The translations under genes and the position numbers were made by a program. The notes beneath the pieces are model-generated. The model made no database searches. It was not told the origin of the DNA and saw nothing but the letters and a program-made list of their open reading frames with translations. From assembly GCF_002563695.1 (NCBI RefSeq), contig NZ_PDJI01000002.1:1-59882 (forward strand): a stretch of 59,882 nt of DNA, read 5' to 3'. Shown here one piece after another: positions 1 through 9,649 of the stretch. The DNA is from Georgenia soli (GTDB taxonomy: Bacteria > Actinomycetota > Actinomycetes > Actinomycetales > Actinomycetaceae). Each line of letters starts with the position of its first letter. Position 1 is the stretch's first letter.

Positions 1-1350
1 GCTGTGCACTCGCTCCGCGTGGTCCCGGACGTCGACGGCCTTCGTGCCTCCGTCGAGGGGCTGCTCGCCGAGCGGGCGGCGGACGGCGACCAGGGACGTG
101 GTGCGCCGACCGCCGTCGTCGTCGGAGCCGGTTTCATCGGTCTGGAGGCGGTCGAGGCACTGGTTGAGCGAGGGCTGGTCGTGCACCTCGTGGAGCTCGC
201 CGACCACGTCCTTCCGCCGCTGGACGCCGAGCTGGCGCCGCTGCTGGCGGAGGAGCTCACCGCTCACGGCGTCCGCCTGCACCTCGGCGTCGGAGCCCAG
301 CGGATCGCGCCGGCCGCCGAGGTCGAGGGCTACGGCGAGGAGACCGTGAGCCCGGCGGGTCCAGTGGACGTGACTCTCTCGGACGGCACCACGGTGACCG
401 CCGACGTCGTCGTGGTCAACGTCGGTGTGCGCCCTGCGTCAGCGCTGGCCCGGGAGGCCGGGCTGGAGCTGGGAGCGTCCGGTGCCATCCGCGTGGACGC
501 GGACCAGCGGACCTCGGACCCGCACATCTGGGCGGTGGGGGACGCCGTCGAGGTCACTCAGGCGGTGACCGGCACCGCCGCCCCCGTGCCGCTGGCCGGG
601 CCGGCGAACCGGCAGGGCCGTCGGGCGGCCGACTCCATCTGCGGTCGTCGGACGACCCCGCAGGCGCCGGTGCTGGGGACGGCGATCGTGCGCGTGTTCG
701 GGCTGACCGCTGCGGTGACCGGACCCAACCAGGCCGCGCTGCGGCGGGCGGGCATCGACCACGAGGTCGTCCACGTCCACCCCGCGCACCACGCCGGGTA
801 CTACCCGGGCGCCGAGCAGATCCACATCGCCGCGACCTTTGCGCCCGACGGGGCGCTCCTCGGCGCGCAGGCCGTCGGCCGGGCGGGGGTAGACAAGCGC
901 ATCGACGTCCTGGCCACGGCCCTGCGCGCCGGCATGGGAGCCGACGACCTCGCCGAGCTCGAGCTGGCGTACTCCCCGCCGTTCGGCTCCGCGAAGGACC
1001 CGGTGAACATGCTCGGCTTCGTGGCGCAGAACGTCCTCGACGGCGTCATGCCCCAGTGGCAGGCCTGGGAGCTGGACGAGGTACGCAGGAACAGCCTCGT
1101 CCTCGACGTCCGTTCGCGCGCGGAGTTCACCGGCGGCCACCTCGACGGCGCGATGAACGTTCCGCACACGGATCTCCGGGAGCGTCTGGACGAGGTGCGC
1201 GAGGCGGCCGACGGCAGGCCGGTCAGCGTGCACTGCGCCTCCGGGGTCCGGTCCTACCTGGCCACGCGGATCCTGCGCGGGGAAGGGATCAACGCTCGCA
1301 ACCTCTCCGGCGGCTGGCTCACGCTCGCGGCGGTGCATCCCGAGCTCTGA
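1..1350 (+). CDS. CoA-disulfide reductase with C-terminal rhodanese domain (3' part; gene continues from the window end)
   Basis: FAD/NAD(P)H-dependent disulfide reductase of the CoA-disulfide / NADH-dependent persulfide reductase type. The NAD-binding GAGFIGLEA motif, a FAD-binding stretch (WAVGDAVEV) and the dimerisation domain are visible. A C-terminal rhodanese domain follows, with DVRSRAEF and the active-site loop HCASGVRS. The reading frame is open at base 1, so the GTG at 4 is not the true start. The missing N-terminus, with FAD site and SFANCGLPY active Cys, lies at 59494-59882, and the two ends join in frame as GLDHP/AVHSLRVVPD. The family uses the N-terminal Cys and rhodanese Cys to reduce CoA persulfides or polysulfides. 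The gene is the last of an operon with the rhodanese at 59114. Function is confident; whether it is intact depends on the frameshift near 59693. Confidence 0.9.
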   Translation, partial: AVHSLRVVPDVDGLRASVEGLLAERAADGDQGRGAPTAVVVGAGFIGLEAVEALVERGLVVHLVELADHVLPPLDAELAPLLAEELTAHGVRLHLGVGAQRIAPAAEVEGYGEETVSPAGPVDVTLSDGTTVTADVVVVNVGVRPASALAREAGLELGASGAIRVDADQRTSDPHIWAVGDAVEVTQAVTGTAAPVPLAGPANRQGRRAADSICGRRTTPQAPVLGTAIVRVFGLTAAVTGPNQAALRRAGIDHEVVHVHPAHHAGYYPGAEQIHIAATFAPDGALLGAQAVGRAGVDKRIDVLATALRAGMGADDLAELELAYSPPFGSAKDPVNMLGFVAQNVLDGVMPQWQAWELDEVRRNSLVLDVRSRAEFTGGHLDGAMNVPHTDLRERLDEVREAADGRPVSVHCASGVRSYLATRILRGEGINARNLSGGWLTLAAVHPEL

Positions 1351-1489
1351 GCCGGGGCCGCCGCCCAGTACGACCGAAACGCCACACCGCCCGGTTGCTG
1401 CAGGGCCGCCGTGTCGCTGAGTGAGGCGGTCCACGCTGCTGTCGGGTCCTTCTGGGCCTTCATGGTCAGGCCCGCGCCGCCATGTCCAG

Positions 1490-1716
1490 GTGGGGTCCCC
1501 CGAACGAGCACGTCGAGGTTCCCCCGGATCCCGGACCTGGTCGACGGCTTCCCGGAGCCTCAGCAGTGCAGTATCGACCGTCGGGCGGTCGCCTCCTAGG
1601 TTCGCAGCAACATGCTCGCTGACCGGACGGAAGATCTGGACCACCGAGACGCTGGGACTTTGGCACGAGGCACACTCCGTCGCCTCCGACTCCACCGTGT
1701 CGCTGTACTGGAACAT
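1490..1716 (-). pseudogene. possible truncated N-terminal gene fragment of unknown function
   Basis: The 506-base gap between the reductase and the restriction gene has no convincing full gene. On the minus strand a frame opening at ATG 1714-1716 reads like real protein for about 70 residues (MFQYSDTVESEATECASC, later GGDRPTVDTALLRLREAVDQ). It then runs into unstructured sequence with no stop before the neighbouring gene. I read this as the broken 5' end of a gene whose remainder was lost when cargo and backbone were joined. I do not recognise the family. Confidence 0.25.
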
Positions 1717-1856
1717 GCGTCGCATCGGGCTCGCCCGCGCGACAGCCCACACCCCGCTGCCCATCCCGCGTTCAGGAAACCAACGTTTATGGACTAACGG
1801 TCAGACCTCGCAGACGTGGGCTCGGAGCGTGTCGGGGACGAGGCAGAATCGGACGC

Positions 1857-4800
1857 ATGGCGACAACCCTCGAGGACATCCTCGACGAGCTCTACTTCAC
1901 CGCGACGTCGGAGTCGGACAAAGGGACGAAGTTCGAGCGGTTGATGGCTGCGTACCTACGCACCGACCCGCAGTATGCGGACCAGTTCGACGAGGTGTGG
2001 CCCTGGATGGAATGGCCTGACCGGGACGGGCAGGGTGACCACGGCATCGACCTGGTCGCGCGAGAGCGCGACACCGGCGACCTGGTGGCGATCCAGTGCA
2101 AGTTCTACGACCCCCGCGGGACATTGCATAAGCCCGACATCGACTCGTTCCTCTCCGCGTCAGGCAAGCACCCGTTCCGGCGCCGGATCATCGTTTCCAC
2201 GACGGACAAGTGGGGCCACAACGCCGAGGCGGCGATCCACGGCCAGCAGATCCCCGTCCAGCGCATCCGGTTCAAGGACCTGGCCGACTCAGCCATCGAC
2301 TGGTCTCAGTTCTCCCTGGCCACCCCTGAGGTCCTCGAGCTCAAGGACCACAAGCGCCTGCGCCAGCACCAGACCACCGCGATCGCCGACGTGATTGACG
2401 GGTTTAAGTCCCGCGACCGGGGCAAGCTGATCATGGCCTGCGGTACCGGCAAGACGTTCACCTCACTGCGCCTGGCCGAACAGATCGTCGGCGCCGGCGG
2501 GTCGGTGCTTTTCCTCGTGCCCTCAATCGCGTTGCTGTCCCAGTCGCTGCGGGAGTGGACCGGTGAGGCCGAGGTCGACCTACAGGCGTTCGCGGTTTGC
2601 TCGGACCCCAAGGTGTCCAAGATGGCCGCCGCCTCGTCGGAGGACATCTCCTCCGTCGACCTGCCCCTGGCGGCCACCACCAACCCCGACGTCCTTCACG
2701 AGCGGTTGACGGCTGCGGTGCCGGGCCGCATGCGGGTGGTGTTCGCGACCTACCAGTCCATCGACGTCGTCGCCCGGGCCCAAGCAATGGGCGGTGTCGA
2801 CCCCTTCGACCTGATCGTGTGCGACGAGGCTCACCGCACCACCGGCGTGACGCTCGTCGACGCGGACGAGTCCGCGTTCGTGAAGGTCCACGACGCCGAG
2901 TACATCTTGGGTGCGCGGCGCCTGTACATGACGGCCACCCCACGGGTGTACGGGGACAACACCAAGGTCAAGGCCGGCGAGGCGGACGCGATCCTCGCCT
3001 CGATGGACGACGAAGCACTGTACGGGCCAGAGTTCCACCGGCTCGGCTTCGGCAAGGCTGTCTCTCAGGGGCTGCTCACCGACTACAAGGTCCTTGTGCT
3101 CGGCGTCTCCGAGGACACGGTCTCGAAGACCTTCCAGGCTCAGCTCGCCGACGAAACCCTTCAGCTCCGCCTGGACGACGTTGCGAAAATGGTGGGCTGC
3201 TGGAACGGCCTGGCTAAGCGCGGGGAGTCCGGTTTCGGGTTCGGCGACGACGTCCTGCCGATGCAGCGGGCGGTGGCGTTCGCACAGGACATCGCCGCCT
3301 CGAAGGCGTTCGCGGAAAAGTTCACCAGGATCACCAACCACTACATCGCCTCGCACGACTTCGATGCCGAGTTCGACGACGACGAGAACGAGGCGGCTCC
3401 GGATCGGGCGCTGCGCTGCGAGGTCGACCACGTCGACGGCGGTATGAACGCCCTGATGCGCAACGACAAGCTGGACTGGCTGCGCGCAGACCTTGGGCCG
3501 GATACAGCCAGGATCCTGTCCAACGCCCGCTGTCTCTCGGAGGGCGTCGACGTCCCGGCCCTGGACGCGGTGCTGTTTCTTAACCCCCGGAACTCCCAAG
3601 TCGACGTCATCCAGTCCGTCGGCCGCGTCATGCGCCTGGCCCCGGACAAGAAGTATGGCTACATCATCCTGCCCGTCGCCGTCCCCGCCGGCGTCGACCC
3701 CGAGACCGCCCTTTCGAGCAGCCGGTTCAAGGTTGTCTGGGACGTCCTGCAGGCGCTACGCGCCCACGACGAGCGCTTCGACGCGATGATCAACCAGATC
3801 GACCTCAACAAGGCTCCGGGCGAGCGCCTGGAAGTCATTTTCACCGACATGCCCACCGGGACTGAGGACGAGACCGGCCAGCCGGAGACGAAGATCCAGC
3901 AGTTCGAGCAGACCGTCCTCGACCTGCCCGCCATCGGAGAGTGGCGCGACGCCATCTACGCCAAGATCGTCGCCAAGGTCGGCACCCGCCGCTACTGGGA
4001 AGACTGGGCCGCGGACATCCGGCAGATCGCCGAGCAGCACACCACCCGTATCACCAGCATCCTCGCCCAGCCCACACCCGAGCTGCAGGAGCAGTTCGAC
4101 GCCTTCCTCACCGGGCTGCGCGGCAACCTCAACGAGTCCATTAGCCGCACCGACGCGATCGAGATGCTCTCCCAGCACCTGATCACCAAACCGGTCTTCG
4201 ACGCCCTCTTCGAGGGCTACTCCTTCGCCGAGCACAACCCCGTCAGCCGAGTCATGCAAACCATGATCGACGCCCTGCACGACCAGAACCTCGAGACGGA
4301 GACACAGACGCTCGAGGGGTTCTACGAGTCAGTGCGTCTGCGGGCCGCCGGTATCGAGAACGCCGCCGGCAAGCAAAAGATCATCACCGAGCTCTACGAG
4401 TCCTTCTTCAAGAACGCCTTCCCCAAGACAGCGGAGTCCCTCGGCATCGTCTACACCCCGACCCAGGTCGTCGACTTCATTCTCCGATCTGTCGAAACGG
4501 TCCTGCAGACGGAGTTCGGGGCATCCATCAGCGACGAGGGTGTTCACGTACTGGACCCCTTCACCGGAACCGGCACCTTCCTCGTCCGTCTGCTCGAGTC
4601 TGGCCTTATCCGCCCTGACGACCTGCTCCGCAAGTACACCCAGGAGCTCCACGCCAACGAGCTCCTGCTGCTGGCCTACTACATCGGTGCCATCAATATC
4701 GAGGCGACCCTCCATGGCCTTCTGAGGGAGGCCGACCCCAACGCCGGCTACGTGCCCTTCGACGGCATGGTGCTGACCGACACGTTCCAGATGACCGAGG

Positions 4801-6710
4801 ACGGCGACACCATGGACGCCGTCATGTTCCCGGCCAACAACGCCCGGGTCGAGGCCCAAAAGGCCCTCGACATCCGCGTCATCATCGGTAACCCGCCCTA
4901 CTCCGTCGGGCAAACCAGCGGCAACGACGCCAATGCCAACCTCAAGTACCCCACCCTCGACAAGCACATCGAGACCACCTACGCAGCCCGTTCAACGGCG
5001 ACGAACAAGAACTCGCTGTACGACTCCTACATTCGCGCTATCCGGTGGGCCTCCGACCGGATCGGTGACGAGGGCGTCATCGGTTACGTCGCCAACGGCG
5101 GCTGGATCGACTCAAACACCGCCGACGGACTACGCAAGACCCTCGCCGACGAGTTCAGCGCGATCTACGTCTACAACCTCCGCGGAAACCAGCGCACCGC
5201 CGGCGAGCAATCCCGCCGCGAGGGCGGCAAGATCTTTGGCTCCGGCAGCCGCAACACCGTCACGATCCTGTTGCTGGTGCGTAAGCGCGGCAACAAGGAC
5301 CTGGCAAAGGTGCATTACCGCGACATCGGCGACTACCTCACCCGCGAGGACAAGCTTCGGATCGTCGACGAGTCCCGCTTGGAGGCGCTTGACTGGCAGA
5401 TCATCACACCCAACGCGCACGGCGACTGGATAAACCAGCGTGATGACTACTTCAGCGAGTACGCGCCGATTGGAAGCAAGAGATCTGAACCGGACGTCTC
5501 GCCCATCTTCGAGACGTACTCACAGGGTCTCCAGACAAACCGCGACGCGTGGGTTTACAACTCCTCCACTCGTGCCCTGAAGCAGAATGTCCGCCGCACG
5601 GTCGATGCCTACAACGCACAGGTCGACGACTTCACAGCGCAGACTGCCGGCATGTCCGCCCGCGACGCCAAGTCGCTCGTCGATGACTTCATCGATACAG
5701 ACCCAACCAAGATCAGCTGGTCCCGAAGCCTGAAGAGTTCGCTGGTCAAGCGAATGCGTGCAACCTTCTCAGAGGAGCGGATCGTCACGGGCGTGTACCG
5801 CCCCTTCACGAAGCAGCGGGTCTACTTTGACGCGCTCCTCAATCATGAGCGGGCACAACAGCCGCGGTTCTTCCCGACGCCCGACCACACCAACCTCGGC
5901 TTCGTCGTGATCTCGCCACGCCCCGGCACCGACTTCGCCGTGCTTGCCGTTGACGCACTCCCTGACCTGAGCTTTTTCACCTACGCCGCGCAGTTCTTCC
6001 CGCGCTGGACCTTCGAGACCCGGACCGAGCCTGGGGACCTTTTCGGCGCGGCAGCTGAGACTACGGCTGGCCAGTACCAGAGGATCGACAACATCACGGA
6101 CGCGATCCTCGACGAATACCGTGAGGCATACGGCGCCGAGGTGTCCAAGGACGACGTCTTCTACTACGTCTACGGGCTTCTGCACTCGCCCGACTACCGG
6201 CAGCGGTACGCCGCCGATCTGAAGAAGATGCTGCCTCGCATCCCTCAGGTCACCACCGCGGACGACTTCCGCGCGTTCGTCGCGGCCGGCCGTGAGCTCG
6301 CCGCCATGCACGTCGGTTACGAGGCCGTCGAACCCTACCCCCTCACCGAGACCGTCGCAGGGACAGCAGGCGATGACTGGGAGCTGTACCGCATCCGGAA
6401 GATGCGATACCCCGGTGTTGGCAAGAGCAAGGACCGCAGCACGATCATCTTCAACGCGCACGTCACGCTCGCTGGTATCCCCGACGACGCCCACCGATAC
6501 ATGCTCGGCTCCCGCTCCGCACTCGAGTGGCTCATCGAGCGGTATCAGGTCAAGACCGACAAGCCCTCCGGCATCGTCAATGACCCCAACGACTGGGCCA
6601 GGGAGGTTGGCGACCCGCGGTACATCCTCGATCTGGTCAAGCGGGTAGTCACCGTTTCTGTCAAGACGATGAAGATCGTCGACGTGCTTCCCACCCTGCG
6701 GACTTCCTGA
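1857..6710 (+). CDS. type ISP single-polypeptide restriction-modification enzyme
   Basis: A 1617-residue protein combining nuclease, DNA translocase and adenine methyltransferase. An N-terminal Mrr-type PD-(D/E)XK nuclease shows D65 followed by Q80-C-K82. The SF2 helicase has Walker A ACGTGKT near 194-200, CDEAH near 322, TATP and a motif VI (QSVGRVMRL). The gamma-class N6-adenine methyltransferase has DPFTGTGTF near 899 and NPPY at 1012-1015. The C-terminal third would be the target-recognition domain. Order and length match LlaGI/LlaBIII-type ISP enzymes, which translocate and cut when two converging sites are unmethylated. ATG 1857 gives the full nuclease domain; no strong ribosome site precedes it. 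No partner subunit is needed. The Mrr-like gene follows on the same strand. Confidence 0.93.
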   Translation: MATTLEDILDELYFTATSESDKGTKFERLMAAYLRTDPQYADQFDEVWPWMEWPDRDGQGDHGIDLVARERDTGDLVAIQCKFYDPRGTLHKPDIDSFLSASGKHPFRRRIIVSTTDKWGHNAEAAIHGQQIPVQRIRFKDLADSAIDWSQFSLATPEVLELKDHKRLRQHQTTAIADVIDGFKSRDRGKLIMACGTGKTFTSLRLAEQIVGAGGSVLFLVPSIALLSQSLREWTGEAEVDLQAFAVCSDPKVSKMAAASSEDISSVDLPLAATTNPDVLHERLTAAVPGRMRVVFATYQSIDVVARAQAMGGVDPFDLIVCDEAHRTTGVTLVDADESAFVKVHDAEYILGARRLYMTATPRVYGDNTKVKAGEADAILASMDDEALYGPEFHRLGFGKAVSQGLLTDYKVLVLGVSEDTVSKTFQAQLADETLQLRLDDVAKMVGCWNGLAKRGESGFGFGDDVLPMQRAVAFAQDIAASKAFAEKFTRITNHYIASHDFDAEFDDDENEAAPDRALRCEVDHVDGGMNALMRNDKLDWLRADLGPDTARILSNARCLSEGVDVPALDAVLFLNPRNSQVDVIQSVGRVMRLAPDKKYGYIILPVAVPAGVDPETALSSSRFKVVWDVLQALRAHDERFDAMINQIDLNKAPGERLEVIFTDMPTGTEDETGQPETKIQQFEQTVLDLPAIGEWRDAIYAKIVAKVGTRRYWEDWAADIRQIAEQHTTRITSILAQPTPELQEQFDAFLTGLRGNLNESISRTDAIEMLSQHLITKPVFDALFEGYSFAEHNPVSRVMQTMIDALHDQNLETETQTLEGFYESVRLRAAGIENAAGKQKIITELYESFFKNAFPKTAESLGIVYTPTQVVDFILRSVETVLQTEFGASISDEGVHVLDPFTGTGTFLVRLLESGLIRPDDLLRKYTQELHANELLLLAYYIGAINIEATLHGLLREADPNAGYVPFDGMVLTDTFQMTEDGDTMDAVMFPANNARVEAQKALDIRVIIGNPPYSVGQTSGNDANANLKYPTLDKHIETTYAARSTATNKNSLYDSYIRAIRWASDRIGDEGVIGYVANGGWIDSNTADGLRKTLADEFSAIYVYNLRGNQRTAGEQSRREGGKIFGSGSRNTVTILLLVRKRGNKDLAKVHYRDIGDYLTREDKLRIVDESRLEALDWQIITPNAHGDWINQRDDYFSEYAPIGSKRSEPDVSPIFETYSQGLQTNRDAWVYNSSTRALKQNVRRTVDAYNAQVDDFTAQTAGMSARDAKSLVDDFIDTDPTKISWSRSLKSSLVKRMRATFSEERIVTGVYRPFTKQRVYFDALLNHERAQQPRFFPTPDHTNLGFVVISPRPGTDFAVLAVDALPDLSFFTYAAQFFPRWTFETRTEPGDLFGAAAETTAGQYQRIDNITDAILDEYREAYGAEVSKDDVFYYVYGLLHSPDYRQRYAADLKKMLPRIPQVTTADDFRAFVAAGRELAAMHVGYEAVEPYPLTETVAGTAGDDWELYRIRKMRYPGVGKSKDRSTIIFNAHVTLAGIPDDAHRYMLGSRSALEWLIERYQVKTDKPSGIVNDPNDWAREVGDPRYILDLVKRVVTVSVKTMKIVDVLPTLRTS

Positions 6711-6780
6711 GCCTCCCCGCACGCAGTGCCTGGCAACTCCATCCCTCAACCCTGTGGTGTGTTGTGCCACAGTGCGAGGC

Positions 6781-7704
6781 ATGAATCCGAGCGATCTGCC
6801 GACATATTCAGAACTAATCCTCCCGACGGTGCGTGCGGTGGCAGACCTCGGTGGCTCAGCCACCGCAAGGGAAGTCACGGATCAGGTACTGAAAGAGCTC
6901 GCGCCGTCAGAGGAGATGCTGGCCGTCGTACAACCGAAGCGCCCGGAAGCATCGGTGCTGATGGAGCGTGTCCACTGGGCTCGTTCCTACGCGAAGCTGA
7001 TCGGGGCTCTGGAGAGTCCCAAGCGAGGGGTCTTTCTCCTTACTCAGTCGGGTCGGGAGCTGCTCGCTCTTCCTGAGGAAGAGGGCCGAGCTCGAGTCTT
7101 CGAGCTCGACCGCGATTACCGACGTAATCGCGCGACGAAAGGCAAGGAGAAGCCAGCTTCCGCAATGCCGCCAGACCCGGAAGACGCAGACGCCGAGGAG
7201 GAGGACGAGAGCGCCTACCAAGCGACCACCACCGGCTCAGGATCGGCGCGCTGGCAAGACGTACTGCTTGGGCGGCTTCACCAACTGAGTCCCGATGATT
7301 TCGAGGAGTTCGTCTTGTACTTGCTGCGCCTGTACGGACTCGAACTCGAACGAGTCGGAGGCGCTGGTGACGAAGGCATCGACGGTATCGGCACCGCCCC
7401 GATCAGTCCGGTTCTGTCCTCCCGTGTCGCTGTGCAGATCAAGCGCTATGACCCCAACGGCAGACCCGTGGGGCGGGAGACGGTTGCCCTCTTCCAGCGT
7501 GACGCCCAGACGAAGGGCGCCGAACGCGCCATCCTGGTCACGCTCGGTACGTTCTCCGCGCCGGCCCGCCGCGCCGCCATCGTGACCTCGCCGACCGTCG
7601 ACCTCATTGACGGCGAGCGACTTGCCGGCCTCGTCAAGGAGCAGGGGCTCGGGGTTCGCATGGTGACCAGGGTGGACCCGGACTGGTTCAACCGCTTCGG
7701 CTAA
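6781..7704 (+). CDS. Mrr-like restriction endonuclease
   Basis: A 307-residue protein with the two-domain Mrr layout. The N-terminal winged-helix Mrr_N domain begins NPSDLPTYSELILPTVRAV. An acidic linker (EDADAEEEDE) leads to the C-terminal Mrr catalytic domain with FEEFVLYLLRLYG, DEGIDGIG and VQIKRY (the D...QxK nuclease core). Mrr proteins usually cut DNA carrying foreign methylation. ATG 6781 is chosen because the Mrr_N fold starts there; an upstream start at 6754 would add nine unrelated residues. It follows the ISP gene by 70 bases on the same strand, so the two form a small defence island that accepts self-methylation and attacks foreign patterns. Pairing is inferred from context. Confidence 0.88.
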   Translation: MNPSDLPTYSELILPTVRAVADLGGSATAREVTDQVLKELAPSEEMLAVVQPKRPEASVLMERVHWARSYAKLIGALESPKRGVFLLTQSGRELLALPEEEGRARVFELDRDYRRNRATKGKEKPASAMPPDPEDADAEEEDESAYQATTTGSGSARWQDVLLGRLHQLSPDDFEEFVLYLLRLYGLELERVGGAGDEGIDGIGTAPISPVLSSRVAVQIKRYDPNGRPVGRETVALFQRDAQTKGAERAILVTLGTFSAPARRAAIVTSPTVDLIDGERLAGLVKEQGLGVRMVTRVDPDWFNRFG

Positions 7705-7756
7705 CCCCGGAAGCCACGTTTGGGAGGGTGCGGGGCCGAGAGCGCAGGAGCCGGGA

Positions 7757-8854
7757 CTACGCGGATGGCCGATCGCCGCTCTCTCCCCCGGTGCGCTGCT
7801 TGCCGCCCCTGCGGGCCTGCGTGGCTGTCAGGTCTGCGCGGACCTGGGTGAGTTCGGCCCGCAGCTGGTCGACCTGCCGCTCGTAGGTCTCGCGCAGGTC
7901 GGTGACCCTTTGCTCGCCGTGCGCGCGTTCGCGTTCGACGTCGCTGCGTGCGGCGTCGCGCTCTGCGGTGACGCCGGCGACGGTGCCGCGCAGCTCGGTG
8001 ATCTTCTCCCGGGCCTGCTCGAGGTCGGTGCGGGTGGTGTCGAGCTGGTCGCGCACCTCGGCGGTGGCGGCCTCGGCGCGCGTGGCGCGCTCGGCCTCGC
8101 TGTCGGCTCGTCGTTCGGCGGCGCGGGCACGCTCCTCCGCGGTGGCCTGGTTGACCTCTGCCATCTCGGCGCGGGCGAGGGCCTCGTCCCTCTGCCGCTC
8201 GGTGTGCGCGAGCCGCTCGTTCGCCTCGGCGAGGCGGGCGTTCAGCAGCTCGGCCTCGGCCGCTGCTGCGCGCTCGGCCTCCTGGGCGTCGGCACGGACC
8301 TGGGCGAGTTCCTCGGCTGCCCGCTCCCCCGCTTCGACAGCCTCGCTGAACGCGGCGCGGGCGCCGGCCAGCTCCTGGGTCAGTTCCTCGACCTGGTCGC
8401 TTGCTTCGGCGGCCGCCGCGTCGGCCTCCTCGCGCTCGGCCTCGGCGCGCCGCTGCGCCTGCTCGGCCCGGGTCGCGCGGGCGTTGGCGGCCGCGACCTG
8501 CTCGGCGGCCTCGCTGTTGACGGCCTCGAGCTGGGCCTCGACGGCCTCGGGGTCCCCGACGGTGCGCAGCTGCTCGACGAGGGTGGCGAGCTGCTGGGTG
8601 AGGTGCTCGACCATGCCGGTGACCTGTCCGGTGATCTCGCTGGCCCGCTGGCGGGCGGCGTCGACGGGGCGGGTCTCGTCGACCTCGACGGTGTCCGCCC
8701 CGTCGGCGAGCCGCCGGCGTGCACGCCAGGCGGCGGCCCGGTTGTGCCCGGGGTCGTCGCAGTACTCGGGCGGGCGGCCCGTGCCGGCGTCCGCCGGGGC
8801 GGCGGGTCGGTGGCAGCCGGGGAACCGGCAGGTGCGCTGTTCCGTCTGGGTCAT
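7757..8854 (-). CDS. KfrA-like coiled-coil plasmid protein with N-terminal Cys motif
   Basis: A 365-residue protein. The first 40 residues carry a possible metal-binding set (CRFPGCH and later YCDDPGH) and a basic helix. From about residue 65 to the end it is an almost unbroken alpha-helical coiled coil rich in Ala, Glu, Arg and Gln. Proteins of this shape on plasmids are KfrA-like DNA-binding and segregation accessories; that comparison rests on architecture, not on a recognised DNA-binding domain. It lies beside the partition genes in the same direction, and its upstream region carries ACGGAA repeats that could be its own binding site. Confidence 0.7.
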   Translation of the reverse strand: MTQTEQRTCRFPGCHRPAAPADAGTGRPPEYCDDPGHNRAAAWRARRRLADGADTVEVDETRPVDAARQRASEITGQVTGMVEHLTQQLATLVEQLRTVGDPEAVEAQLEAVNSEAAEQVAAANARATRAEQAQRRAEAEREEADAAAAEASDQVEELTQELAGARAAFSEAVEAGERAAEELAQVRADAQEAERAAAAEAELLNARLAEANERLAHTERQRDEALARAEMAEVNQATAEERARAAERRADSEAERATRAEAATAEVRDQLDTTRTDLEQAREKITELRGTVAGVTAERDAARSDVERERAHGEQRVTDLRETYERQVDQLRAELTQVRADLTATQARRGGKQRTGGESGDRPSA

Positions 8855-8883
8855 AACGTCACCTTACCACGTGACGCAACGTA

Positions 8884-8915
8884 ACGGAATACGGAAGACG
8901 GAACGAAAGACGGAA
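8884..8915. repeat. iteron-like ACGGAA direct repeats
   Basis: Four exact ACGGAA copies start at 8884, 8891, 8898 and 8910, with one variant (ACGAAA) at 8903. The first three are spaced 7 bases apart. They lie upstream of the KfrA-like gene and next to the terminator behind the partition genes. They could be an autorepressor site, a centromere or iterons. Confidence 0.6.
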
Positions 8916-8928
8916 GAACATAAAGAAA

Positions 8929-8953
8929 CCCCCGCACCGACGGGGTGCGGGGG
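8929..8953 (-). terminator. rho-independent terminator behind the partition operon
   Basis: A 10-base perfect stem (CCCCCGCACC / GGTGCGGGGG) with a 5-base loop. On the minus strand it is followed by the T-rich tract TTTCTTTATG. It lies 38 bases past the stop codon of the partition partner gene. Confidence 0.8.
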
Positions 8954-8991
8954 CGGGAGGTGGCGCCGGGTAGTGGTTTCTGGGTGGGGCT

Positions 8992-9645
8992 TTAGAGGGT
9001 GGCTCGCCGCGCAGGTCGGTTCGGGAGCCTTGCGGGCGCTGGCGGGAGGTGGCCGCCGTTGCGCTCGGTGGCCTGGGCGATGGCCAGGCGTACGCACTCT
9101 GAGACGAACGCGGTCCGGGTCAGGACGCGGCCTGTTGCGCGCCGGTCGTCGACGATCGCCTGCTCCATGTGGTCGACCACGTCGCGTGGGAGTGTGAAGG
9201 AGCGCGCGAACCCGCGTCCCTTCGTGGGCTCCTCCCCCACCAGCTGCGCGACCTCGACCCGCTGCCGTGGCGTTCGTTCCGCATGCTCGGTGATCAGGGC
9301 TGCGATCCACCGCGCGAAGGAGTCGGCTGCGTCCGGGAGGGTGTCGAGATCCACGAGGTAGGCGCTCTTCGCCTGGTCGAAGATCGGCTCGCGCCAGTAG
9401 GTGCCGAGCCGCACGGTTTCTCCGCTGAGCTGTTCTGGTCGAACACGTCGTGCCGGCGCGGGGAGCTCGCGCCCGGTGGCCACTCCACCGACGGCCTGGT
9501 CAATGTGGTCTGAGTGTGCATCCTGGTCCGACTGTGCACCCTGGTCCGACTGTGCACCCTGGTCCAGCTTGTCCGCGGCGGTTTCCTCGGGGCCGCGGAT
9601 GGCCTGTGCTTGGCGGTCCGCCAGACTCATGCGTTTACGGGCCAT
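8992..9645 (-). CDS. ParB-like / centromere-binding partner of ParA
   Basis: A 217-residue protein encoded directly behind parA: the parA stop ends at 9650 and this ATG is at 9645, with AGGAGAG in front. The N-terminus is acidic and disordered, with near-perfect six-residue repeats (DQGAQS DQGAQS DQDAHS). The C-terminal part (RSFTLPRDVVDHMEQAIV ... TAFVSECVRLAIAQA) looks like a ribbon-helix-helix or small HTH DNA-binding unit, as in the small ParB/ParG-type partners of type Ib partition systems. No ParB nuclease-fold motif is visible. The role in plasmid segregation is inferred from pairing with ParA. Confidence 0.7.
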   Translation of the reverse strand: MARKRMSLADRQAQAIRGPEETAADKLDQGAQSDQGAQSDQDAHSDHIDQAVGGVATGRELPAPARRVRPEQLSGETVRLGTYWREPIFDQAKSAYLVDLDTLPDAADSFARWIAALITEHAERTPRQRVEVAQLVGEEPTKGRGFARSFTLPRDVVDHMEQAIVDDRRATGRVLTRTAFVSECVRLAIAQATERNGGHLPPAPARLPNRPARRATL

Positions 9646-9649
9646 GGGG

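Noticed and set aside
5769..6878. Minus-strand open frame over the end of the type ISP gene
   Set aside because: Shadow frame; the plus-strand gene has continuous family similarity through this part.
9480..9570. Tandem 18-base repeats as a centromere or CRISPR-like array
   Set aside because: They encode in-frame hexapeptides within the partition protein; units are contiguous without spacers.
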